A stretch of DNA of 64,000 nt, taken from Channallabes apus (taxonomy: Eukaryota > Chordata > Actinopteri > Siluriformes > Clariidae). Where the stretch lies: NCBI GenBank assembly GCA_030522415.1, contig CM060121.1, forward strand, positions 21,808,642-21,872,641, given 5' to 3'. The position numbers and the translations under genes were made by a program. Below the pieces are notes generated by a model. The model was not told the origin of the DNA, made no database searches, and worked only from the letters and a program-made list of their open reading frames with translations. Positions 13,625-21,880 of the stretch are shown here, one piece after another (position 1 is the stretch's first letter; each line of letters starts with the position of its first letter).

Positions 13625-15457
13625 TTATCTCAAGCCAAACACTAAACGCAATTTAATACAAAGAGCATTTAAGTCAGACTGGGAGTTGATTATGCAAAAT
13701 AATATCTGAAACTCTGGCCTCCCAGGAACTCCTTTAATGACCCAAACATGTGAGAATTACAGTATGGGGGTGTGGCAATAACCCCCAGGAACATTCTGGA
13801 AATGTTTAAATAGTGTCCATGATTGGTTGTATATATAAAATTCATGTCCTTACAGATCTATTCTCAGCAATTTATGTGTCTTTTTCCCAAGTTGATAATA
13901 TGTTATCTGTTGATTTTCAAAGATCAGGCATGCTAATTGATGAATGTTCATGGGAATGACTGCAGTCTGAACCACCTCAGACTAGCTCATCATTCATGGA
14001 CATACAGTCTTCTTTAAAACATTTGCACCGATCAAATATAATTTCTCATCCCCATACTGCGCTGGAAATCTCTTGTAAATGTGAATTGCAATTTCATAAG
14101 TCCTGGTTTGAAAGCCATATTACTGTACATTAATTAAAATCCTTCAGTTCTTTAACATAAATAACTTTATACTGATATGTATGCAGCAACTTTAGTGTAT
14201 ACATGAAAATCCATTTTTTTTTTTAATCTTTTTTGGTATAGATGATATTAATTCAACCAAAATAATTGAACAATTTTCCATATATGTAGGTATAACTACA
14301 AATAACAACAAGCAATTATTTTAAGATTATATGGGAAGCCCAGTTTGCTCTAATATGTAATACGAAATGCAGCAATGAAATGGTTCTAAGTTACTGATCA
14401 GAAGGTTCAAGCTTCCATTATTGATTTCTTGAGCAGTGCCTTTAACTGTCTCTGCTTCAGGGGCACTGTACTGTACCATGGCTGACCATGCACTCTGACA
14501 TCAGCTTCCCATCAAGCTCAGATATGAAGAAAATATTTTACTGTGCAGTAAAGAATATGTAACAAATAAAGTCTATATTTTGCATTTTGCAAATTAAATA
14601 TTTTAGTGAATAAAGTTGTCAAATATCTGCCTGCAGTATAGCCATGTATACTGTATATACAGTAGCTCATAGTCCTCAAGCCTGGTTTCCTTGGCAGACT
14701 CAAATCCATAGTATTTTAATGCTATGAATTTGAATCTGCCAAAGAAACCAGGCTTGATGACTATGAGCTACTGTTAATGGGAACAAAGATAAGTGGAAAT
14801 TGTACAACCGATTTTCAATATATCTTTATCTTGATCTTAATGTTATTTTGTGTCCCACCAAGGTGCAATGCTCTTTTCTTCTACTCTTTGCGTGTGCTTC
14901 TTTATATGATGATTGGCAGTTCTCTCATAACATCTGTCAATCACTGAAACAGTAATAACAGGACTGACAACTTAAACTTAACTATATAAGCACCAGTCAG
15001 ACCTCAGAGATGGAGTAGTGGCCAGCATCTATTACAGCTTTTCATCATTGCAATGGGCAAATATTGTAAATAAATTGGACATATGTAGTAATTATTTGTG
15101 TCCATTCCAGAGTTAACAGGAAGCCTGACCGAAAGATGATACATATATCTATATTTTTCAATAATAATGTAGACATTTGTGGTAGCTCTATTCAAAAACC
15201 CACCAGTCTCCACTACTCACACCTCAAACTAGAACATAATATTACAATGTAATCCTATGCCAATGATTCGATATTTGGTAATATCACTGAAACTGCTTGC
15301 AATATGTTACAATAGGATAACTGTTGTTTTGTGAATGCTGATGTAGTATAAAATTAAGCTTCTTTCAGTGTATTTTGCTTTAGTAGTACCCAAATATCAC
15401 ATAAATATAAATATACTGCAGCCCAGTACAGCTGTACATCCTTCTGTATACAGGTTC
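13623..15457. other. Gene-free AT-rich segment containing a hairpin
   Basis: No exon recognised. The notable feature is the long inverted repeat at 14660-14773, listed separately. Confidence 0.5.
14660..14773. repeat. Near-perfect 52-bp-arm hairpin (MITE or miRNA-like)
   Basis: The left arm (14660-14711, starting CAGTAGCTCATAGTC) and right arm (14722-14773) are reverse complements at 48 of 52 positions around a 10-nt loop. In a plus-strand transcript the four differences are C-A or C-U mismatches. In a minus-strand transcript three become G-U wobbles, so the minus-strand RNA would fold better. It could be a pre-miRNA-like stem or a short palindromic MITE. The left flank is TA but the right flank is TT, so a TA duplication is not clean. 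I recognise no known miRNA. Confidence 0.75.
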
Positions 15458-15504
15458 ACCCATCCATCCATCCATCCATGCATCCATTCATCCATCTATC
15501 TATC
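15458..15504. repeat. (ATCC)n degenerate tetranucleotide array
   Basis: CATC/CCAT repeats with substitutions, grading into CTAT units. Confidence 0.9.
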
Positions 15505-15873
15505 AAAAGACCAGGGGTGCGTTTCCCAAAAGCATCGTTAGCCAACTATGGTCAAGTTCCGTCGTTACCAACATAGTTCAACAATTTGGTGTTTCTCGAA
15601 ACCATAGTTCAAACGAACATTCGCAAACAGCGTCGCAAACTTACGTGGTTGGAACTACAGCCTTCGACCTGTGGTTAGAAGCATAGTTCCTTGCCGCGGC
15701 TGGGTGTGTTCTATTCACAGTTAACGACCCTACACCCTATTAGTTTCTAAGAATTTTCCCAACCACTTTGAGCGATTTGGAAAACTTCATGTTTTGGTGC
15801 TCAGATATTAGGTTATTAATTTTTCGGTTATTGTGATTACAAATTCACTTTGAAAAGATATAACAGCGGTAAC

Positions 15874-15963
15874 ATGGCAATTATTCTCCCTTCGAAGTGC
15901 CCTACGGAAGCATTATTTATGCCGGTTGGAACACAGCCTTGGTTTCGTTTGTGCGAAGAAAAG
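15874..15963 (+). CDS. Possible first coding exon of element X (30 codons)
   Basis: An ATG opens a 30-codon frame beginning MAIILPSKCPTE and ending RLCEEK. It stops exactly at AAG|GTGAGT, a consensus GT splice donor. The same frame is open and ends at the same donor in both arms of the second copy, although the ATG is ATC there. The upstream region is plausible 5' UTR. The domain is not recognisable from 30 residues. It may be exon 1 of the element's transposase or accessory protein, or a captured host exon. It cannot make a protein from this copy unless downstream exons exist, and the element is interrupted. Confidence 0.3.
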
Positions 15964-16303
15964 GTGAGTTTTTAAGTGAATATCTTTGTTACAACGTACC
16001 CAAAGAGAAATTTCTCATAACAATATTTGTAGTAGTATGTTAGAGGTTTTCACTTATAATGAATGTTATATGTACTGTTCACGTATTCAACATATACAGT
16101 GCACAAAGTGTTAAGCACTAAGAAAATAAAAAAAAATTATACACTACCATAGTGTAAACCTATTTTAAATATTACTCAATATATATATTCAATGAATGTA
16201 CCCAAATAAATCAACAACAATGGTATAAATAAGCATGTGGTTTTGTGTTGTGCTCTCAGAAGTAGAAGTAGAATATGGACTATTCATAGGTTAAAATTAT
16301 ATA

Positions 16304-16306
<3 letters not shown>

Positions 16307-16344
<38 letters not shown>
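16307..16344. repeat. (TA)n microsatellite, Tc1 target
   Basis: Pure TA array immediately left of the Tc1 terminus. It is a natural target for an element that inserts at TA. Confidence 0.95.
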
Positions 16345-16347
<3 letters not shown>

Positions 16348-16546
16348 GTCCTTCTCAAAAAATTTGCATATTGTGATAAAGTTCATTATTTTCTGTAATG
16401 TACTGATAAACATTAGACTTTCATATATTTTAGATTCATTACACACAACTGAAGTAGTTCAAGTTTTTAATTGTTTTAATATTGATGATTGTGGCATACA
16501 GCTCATGAAAACCCAAAATCCCTATCTCAAAAAATTAGCATATCAT
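16345..16546 (+). repeat. Left terminal inverted repeat, Tc1 element 1
   Basis: Pairs with 17495-17698 over about 200 bp, including the words TTGCATATTGTGATAAAG, GATTGTGGCATACAGC and TCTCAAAAAATTAGCATAT. Only scattered substitutions separate the arms, which suggests a fairly recent insertion. Confidence 0.95.
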
Positions 16547-16672
16547 GAAAAGGTTCTCTAAACGAGCTATTAACCTAATCATCTGAATCAACTAATTAAC
16601 TCTAAACACCTGCAAAAGATTCCTGAGGCTTTTTAAAGCTCCCAGCCTGGTTCATTACTCAAAACCGCAATC

Positions 16673-17423
16673 ATGGGTAAGACTGCCGACCTGACTGCTG
16701 TCCAGAAGGCCATCACTGACACCCTCAAGCAAGAGGGTAAGACACAGAAAGAAATTTCTGAACGAATAGGCTGTTCCCAGAGTGCTGTATCAAGGCACCT
16801 CAGTGGGAAGTCTATGGGAAGGAAAAAGTTTGGCAGAAAACGCTGCACAACGAGAAGAGGTGACCGGGCCCTGAGGAAGATTGTGGAGAAGGACCGATTC
16901 CAGACCTTGGGGGACCTGCAGAAGCAGTGGACTGAGTCTGGAGTAGAAACATCCAGAGCCAGCGTGTACAGGCGTGTGCAGGAAATGGGCTACAGGTTGC
17001 AAATTTTGCATGTCATTTGGAAATCAAGGTGCCAGAGTCTGGAGGAAGACTGGGGAGAGGGAAATGCCAAAATGCCTGAAGTCCAGTGTCAAGTACCCAC
17101 AGTCAGTGATGGTCTGGGGTGCCATGTCAGCTGCTGGTGTTGGTCCACTGTGTTTTATCAAGTGCAGGGTCAATGCAGCTAGCTATCAGGAGATTTTGGA
17201 GCACTTCATGCTTCCATCTGCTGAAAAGCTTTATGGAGATGAAGATTTCATTTTTCAGCACGACCTGGCACCTGCTCACAGTGCCAAAACCACTGGTAAA
17301 TGGTTTACTGACCATGGTATTACTGTGCTCAATTGGCCTGCCAACTCTCCTGACCTGAACCCCATAGAGAATCTGAGACACAAGACACAAGAATCTGCAA
17401 AAGGATTCCCGACCAAGTATTAA
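16673..17423 (+). pseudogene. Tc1-like transposase, internally deleted
   Basis: The start ATG at 16673 begins MGKTADLTAVQ. Residues about 1-55 form the paired-type helix-turn-helix (QKEISERIGCSQSAVSRHL), followed by a basic GRKKFGRKR stretch and the second DNA-binding region to about GYRLQ. Near 16995 the frame shifts to one reading FCMSFGNQGARVW ... VMVWGAMS. About 45 codons holding the first catalytic Asp (the SDES region) are missing. The second Asp (FQHDLAPAHS) and the NSPDLNPIENL motif with its Glu are present. Just after this, a second deletion joins directly to the family's usual C-terminal end (AKG-PTKY, TAA at 17421). The DDE triad is therefore incomplete and the gene is dead. Confidence 0.93.
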
Positions 17424-17494
17424 GTGCATAACTGAACATAATTATTTGAATGTTGACTCTTTTTGTATTAAAAACAATTTTCTTTTATTGGTAG

Positions 17495-17698
17495 GATGAA
17501 ATATGCTAATTTTTTGAGATAGAAATTTTGGGTTTTCATGAGCTGTATGCCACAATCATCAATATTAAAACAATAAAAGGTTTGAACTACTTCAGTTGTG
17601 TGTAATGAATCTAAAATATATGAAAGTCTAATGTTTATCAGTACATTACAGAAAATAATGAACTTTATCACAATATGCAATTTTTTTAGAAGGACCTG
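17495..17698 (-). repeat. Right terminal inverted repeat, Tc1 element 1
   Basis: Reverse complement of the left repeat, ending AGAAGGACCTG before the TA duplication. Confidence 0.95.
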
Positions 17699-17700
17699 TA

Positions 17701-17714
17701 TACACACACACACA

Positions 17715-17803
<89 letters not shown>

Positions 17804-17804
17804 G
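17701..17804. repeat. (CA)n then (GATA)n microsatellite
   Basis: A short CA run is followed by about 22 GATA units, directly beside the Tc1 right end. It is the second GATA block in the window. Confidence 0.96.
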
Positions 17805-17942
17805 AAAATTTGTAACTGTGTTTTTTAATTTGGAGGAAAGCAAGATTTGATTGTTTCCCACCTCCTCCAAAAGAACTGCAAGCTCTTTTTTTTTTTTTTT
17901 AGTAAATTGTGGTTTTCATGTCTTTTTTCACGTCAACTCTCA

Positions 17943-18500
17943 TTAACCCTGGAAAACCCAGACCACCTTATCCTAATAGGAAATCTATCTCCTTTGGCTG
18001 AAATGATGATACAGACCCAGTGAACCCTAAAACAGGTGTTTTTTAAAAATTAACCCTTTCCTACTACATGTAATGACATGGGTCATATATGACCCCTTGG
18101 GATATCCAGTATGTTTTACCAACTGGTTACTTTCACTCATGACATAAAGGCAGGAGTTCTTTCTTAGTAAGGAAAGACCAGATTCTCATTTCAAAATATA
18201 TTTATTGATTTTAACTTTTCATCAATGACTATGCACATAAAGTTTTATTCTAAGGCAGGAACTAAAAACACTGGCATCAGCTTTTATATCACCAAATAAA
18301 AAGCACAGTAGCAGCCATGTTTGATGTGAAAAAAATCAGGTTAGTTCAGTCAGTTACCACTAAATGTCAGTGTTATGGGTTCACATAGGGCACACTGGGT
18401 TGTAATGCAAAAAGAAATCTTTACTTTGGTGTGTGGGTTGAATATGACGATGGAATAAAAGTCTGGGTCAAATATGACCCCATGGGTTCTCCAGGGTTAA
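17943..18500. mobile_element. piggyBac-like MITE with TTAA target sites
   Basis: Begins TTAACCCTGGAAAACCC at 17943 and ends in the near-complement GGGTTCTCCAGGGTTAA at 18500. TTAA at both ends and CCC termini are the hallmark of piggyBac. A second internal TTAACCC start lies at 18050. Palindromes GGGTCATATATGACCC (18080-18095) and GGGTCAAATATGACCC (18465-18480) lie near the inner left end and the right end, with a degraded third near 18435. So the element may really run 18050-18500 with an older half-end outside. It is non-coding, about 550 bp, and would depend on a transposase from elsewhere. Confidence 0.75.
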
Positions 18501-18852
18501 ACCATGGCTGTATGTAAAGGGACGTATATAGGAAATGATCTTGAGCAAAATAGGTAACAGGTGTTCACAACACAATCCCAGCATTTTCAAAAACCATAAT
18601 TTCTTTTTATTTTAATTGTACTGATGTATCAATACCAAATAAAAAAATTTGTTCAAATGAAATATAATTAACAGTTATAGACTTTGTTATCCGAAAAGAG
18701 CACATTGTGTATGCCTATATATGTTTTATTGTACAAATAATGAATGTTGCATTCGTGACATTATTACACCACTTCTACTGTATGTAACGTCGCTGCGAAA
18801 GCGCATTGAATGCGGGCCGAAGAGAACAAAAAAAAAACAACAACAAAACTTT

Positions 18853-18868
18853 ACAGTAGGGGGCGATA
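18853..18868 (+). promoter_or_regulatory. CTCF-like motif inside element X copy 1
   Basis: ACAGTAGGGGGCGATA fits the core of the vertebrate CTCF motif (CCASYAGRGGGC). It lies in the part of element X shared with the other copy. Binding is untested. Confidence 0.35.
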
Positions 18869-19072
18869 TGTGCCTATGGCACTACTCCGCCATTATATCG
18901 AAGAAGAAGAAGAAGAAAGACCGATTAAACCAACATGGTTTTAACGATGGAAGTGCGACACAGGTACTATGGTGTTGAGAAACCGTACAACTATGTAGCT
19001 CTTTGCTTAACCACCATAGTACGATGCAACGTTGAAAAAACTAACTAACTAGTCACAAATGTTTCCCAAAAC

Positions 19073-19320
19073 CAGAAGTGGAAAGTAACAAATTACATTT
19101 ACTCGCGTTATTGTAATTGAGTAGCTTTTTTTGTGTATTTATACTTTTTAAAGTAGTTTTAAAAATCTGTAATTTTACGTTTACTTAAGTACGTTTTGTT
19201 TGAAGTATTGTAATTCGCTACATTTTAAATCATATTGACTACTGAGTAAAAAATAAATGAATGAAAATGATAAAATAATAAAAATAGTATGCTTTATAAA
19301 TGCTCCGTTGCGCTGCGTGT
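19073..19320. mobile_element. hAT-like non-autonomous element fragment
   Basis: Starts CAGAAGTGGAAAGTAACAAA and continues with ATTTACTCGCGTTATTG, TAATTGAGTAG and TTTACTTAAGTACG. This closely resembles the common fish hAT MITE that begins CAGTGGTGGAAAGTAACT; the resemblance is from memory, not a search. No matching right terminus is visible, so it is a 5' fragment. It abuts the end of element X copy 1 and may have truncated it. Confidence 0.5.
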
Positions 19321-19333
19321 GTGTATCATGTCC

Positions 19334-19533
19334 TGGGGCCTGTTTCAGAAAGGAGGTTAAGTGAAAACTCAGAGTTTGGTAACCCTGAGATAAGAGAAAG
19401 TCAAAGTTTTCCGTTTCAAAAAGGCAGGTTTGTCAAACCCGAGAAAGCAGGGTAACTCAAGCCTGTTTCTGAAAGAGAGGTAACTATTACTCAGAGTCAG
19501 TTACCGTGGCAACTTACTCTGTGAACCTAACCT
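19334..19533 (+). mobile_element. Harbinger-like MITE fragment
   Basis: Starts GGGGCCTGTTTCAGAAAGG. It contains repeats of CAGAGT/CTCTGAG-like words and a second CCTGTTTCTGAAAGAGAGG, then GTGAACCTAACCTGG. From memory this is a widespread fish repeat of PIF/Harbinger type. It is cut off at the start of element X copy 2, and its continuation is not found after 20700. Confidence 0.45.
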
Positions 19534-19895
19534 GGGGTGCGTTTCCCAAAAGCATCGTTAGCCAACTATGGTCACAAGTTCCGTCGTTACCAACATAGTT
19601 CAACAACTAGGTGTTTCCCGAAACCATAGTTCAAACGAACATTCGCAAACAGCGTCGCAAACTTACGTGGTTGGAACTCCAGCCTTCGACCTGTGGTTAG
19701 AAGCATAGTTCCTTGTAGCGGCTGGGTGTGTTCTATTCACAGTTAACGACCTTACGCCCTATTAGTTTCAAAAAAAATTCCCCAACCACTTTGAGCGATT
19801 TGGAAAACTTAATGTTTTGGTGCTCAGATATTAGGTTATTAATTTTTCGGTCATTTTGATTACAAATTAACTTTAAACGATATAACAGCGGTACC

Positions 19896-19985
19896 ATCGC
19901 AATTATTCTCCCTTCGAAGTTCCCTACGGAAGCATTATTTTTGCTGGTTGGAACACAGCCTTGGTTTCGTTTGTGCGAAGAAAAG
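19896..19985 (+). pseudogene. Element X 30-codon exon, left arm of copy 2
   Basis: Same frame as 15874-15963. It is open for all 30 codons and ends at AAG|GTGAG, but the start codon is ATC and a few residues differ (for example Cys9 to Phe and Met16 to Leu). Start loss with an intact frame and donor suggests a relic or a frame begun elsewhere. Confidence 0.35.
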
Positions 19986-20102
19986 GTGAGATTGGCCAAA
20001 ACCATAGTACCTGTGTCGCACTTCCATGGTTAGAACTATGTTGGTTTAATCTGTCGTTCTTCTTCTTCTTCGATACAATGGCGGAGTAGTGCCATAGGCA
20101 CA

Positions 20103-20118
20103 TATCGCCCCCTACTGT
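20103..20118 (-). promoter_or_regulatory. CTCF-like motif inside element X copy 2
   Basis: TATCGCCCCCTACTGT, the reverse complement of the motif at 18853-18868 and identical over 16 bp. Binding is untested. Confidence 0.35.
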
Positions 20119-20218
20119 AAAGTGTGTTTTTTTTTCTCTCTCTCTCTCACATACTACTACAAATATTATGAGACATTTATCTTTGGTTATGTTTAAAGAT
20201 ACTCACTTAAAAACTCAC

Positions 20219-20308
20219 CTTTTCTTCGCACAAACGAAACCAAGGCTGTGTTCCAACCGGCATAAATAATGGTTCCGTAGGGCACTTCGAAGGGAGAATA
20301 ATTGCGAT
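20219..20308 (-). pseudogene. Element X 30-codon exon, right arm of copy 2
   Basis: Inverted copy of the same 30-codon frame, open throughout and ending at AAG|GTGAGT, with ATC in place of ATG and Ala13 to Pro. It lies opposite 19896-19985, so the two exon copies would pair in a folded transcript. Confidence 0.35.
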
Positions 20309-20824
20309 GGTACCGCTGTTATATCGTTTAAAGTGAATTTGTCATCAAAATAACCGAAAAATTAATAACCTAATATCTGAGCACCAAAACATTAAGTTTT
20401 CCAAATCGCTCAAAGTGGTTGGGAAATTTTTTAGAAACTAATAGTGCGTAGGGTCGTTAACTGTGAATAGAACACACCCAGCCGCGGCGAAATCAATGAC
20501 GTCGACACAGAAAACTAACAAGGAACTATGCTTCTAACCACAGGTCGAAGGCTGTAGTTCCAACCACGTACGTTTGCGACGCTGTTTGCGAATGTTTGTT
20601 TGAGCTATGGTTTCGGGAAACACCTAGTTGTTGAACTATGTTGGTAACGACGGAACTTGCGACCATAGTTGGCTAACGATGCTTTTGGGAAACGCACCCC
20701 TGCATGTTTTGGTTGCTTATTAGTGATGAAATACTAATTATGTCATACATAGTTATATTATACTTCCTATATTATATATATTATACTTGCTTATACTGTA
20801 GTATAAATTAGTGATAACTATAAG

Positions 20825-21289
20825 CAAGGCCAGGGCAATACAACTATATGATCATGAACATAATATTGTTATATTGATGATAAATATAATCCTCAATATA
20901 CTCATAAATTGTCACAATGCTTTTCTGTGATTTGAAAGATTCTTTTCTGATATTGATATGTGGTATCATTCTTTATCTATGTATACAGTGTGTTCGAAAA
21001 ACTGATTGGTTGCATCTCAGCTGATGTTACAATATTGCATTGACCTGTAAAGATGTTAAAAAACATTAAAAAAAATGTAAAGCACTCTTCTTATTTGGTG
21101 TTACATTCATTTTTGCAGATATTAGGTAAAAAAATATAAATTACCTTGTTTTCACACGGTTTGTAAATGAACACTCCAGTTTTGCTAGATGCTTCTTAGA
21201 AATATTATTTATTAGTGGTACACACTGTATATCACAGAAATTTCTTTGAGAATCGTGATATGATCTTTTTTGTCATATTGCCCACCCTT
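20825..21289. mobile_element. hAT-like MITE with 8-bp target duplication
   Basis: The left end CAAGGCCAGGGCAATAC and the complement of the right end, AAGGGTGGGCAATATG, form short inverted repeats. Flanks ACTATAAG (20817-20824) and ACTATAGG (21290-21297) match at 7 of 8 bases, the duplication size of hAT transposons. Interior words such as ATATCACGATTCTC and CTGTGATATAC are typical of fish hAT MITEs. It is interrupted by a second MITE at 20986-21227. Without that insertion it would be about 220 bp. Confidence 0.6.
20986..21227. mobile_element. TA-flanked MITE nested in the hAT-like MITE
   Basis: Ends CAGTGTGT and ACACACTG are inverted over 8 bp and flanked on both sides by TA. This fits a Tc1/mariner-type MITE of 242 bp. 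The hAT-like sequence resumes on its right, supporting an insertion. The terminal repeats are short, so a chance match is possible. Confidence 0.4.
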
Positions 21290-21297
21290 ACTATAGG

Positions 21298-21845
21298 TGA
21301 TTAATGTTTTCAATATAAAAAATGAAGATCGTGTAAACTTTAATAAAACCACAATAAACTTTAACAAATGACATATGGAGCTACTGTGCAAGAATGAAAG
21401 AAAGAGAACAAGAAAGATACAAAAGCATAATGAAATTGTGAAACAGAGGGGTTTTATTTTCCTCTGTATGAATTAATTTAACCGTAGGAGCTTTCATTAT
21501 CATCCCAACGTCACACTAGTAGTACATTTGCCCAGAGAGAATGAAAGACAGAAGAGTGAGAAAAGCACCAGATATGGCAACAATTTACATTGATTACATC
21601 CATGTGTGTAGAGTATAAAGACAGTTTTGAATCAGTGACTGTCCTAGAGCAGTGAAATCTCATATGTTCAAGGCAGAAAATGTGTAACCATGTGATTGTT
21701 GGCAGCCATTTAGATTTTTTGTACCTCTTCACCTTTTCATAGTGTGTGTTTCCCCTTTTAGGGTCTGCATCAAAGGAGCGATCATAGATAATGTTCAACA
21801 ATACAGACAATCCATATGTGCAAGAGTGATAATGAAATCATTGCT

Positions 21846-21880
<35 letters not shown>

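Larger units (their letters stand above)
16345..17698 (+). mobile_element. Tc1/mariner element 1, complete ends, deleted interior
   Basis: The element starts CAGGTCCTTCTCAAAAAATT and ends with its complement at 17698. It is flanked by TA at 16343-16344 and 17699-17700, the expected Tc1 duplication. Terminal inverted repeats are about 200 bp each and very similar, and the interior holds a transposase pseudogene. The total of 1354 bp is shorter than the roughly 1.6 kb usual for this group, as expected from two internal coding deletions. Both ends are intact, so it could in principle be moved by a related transposase supplied elsewhere. Confidence 0.95.
15514..19072 (+). mobile_element. Element X copy 1: unidentified DNA transposon, interrupted
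   Basis: The left part begins GGGGTGCGTTTCCCAAAAGC at 15514. It matches the arms of the foldback copy at 19534-20700 over about 500 bp, to the TAGTAGTATGT stretch near 16040. The right part (about 18845-18985) matches the centre of that copy. Between them lie internal sequence, a Tc1 element, GATA repeats and a piggyBac-like MITE. The true right end is unclear: it fades into GTTTCCCAAAAC and meets a hAT-like fragment at 19073. No target duplication was found. CATAGT/ACTATG words recur near the ends, as transposase-binding subterminal repeats often do. The terminus resembles abundant fish DNA transposons I have seen (possibly an IS4EU/ISL2EU or PIF-Harbinger group), but I cannot name the family. 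Confidence 0.6.
19534..20700. mobile_element. Element X copy 2: 1.17-kb foldback transposon
   Basis: Starts GGGGTGCGTTTCCCAAAAGC and ends with its exact complement. The left arm is about 457 bp (19534-19990), the right arm about 485 bp (20216-20700), and the centre about 225 bp. The centre is the inverted counterpart of the right part of copy 1 and includes the CTCF-like word and a poly-T/CT tract. The right arm has about 32 extra bp at about 20488-20520 that the left arm and copy 1 lack. CATAGT/ACTATG words recur about six times per arm-plus-centre. No clear target duplication is seen (CCT left, TGC right). It is non-autonomous as it stands. Confidence 0.8.
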
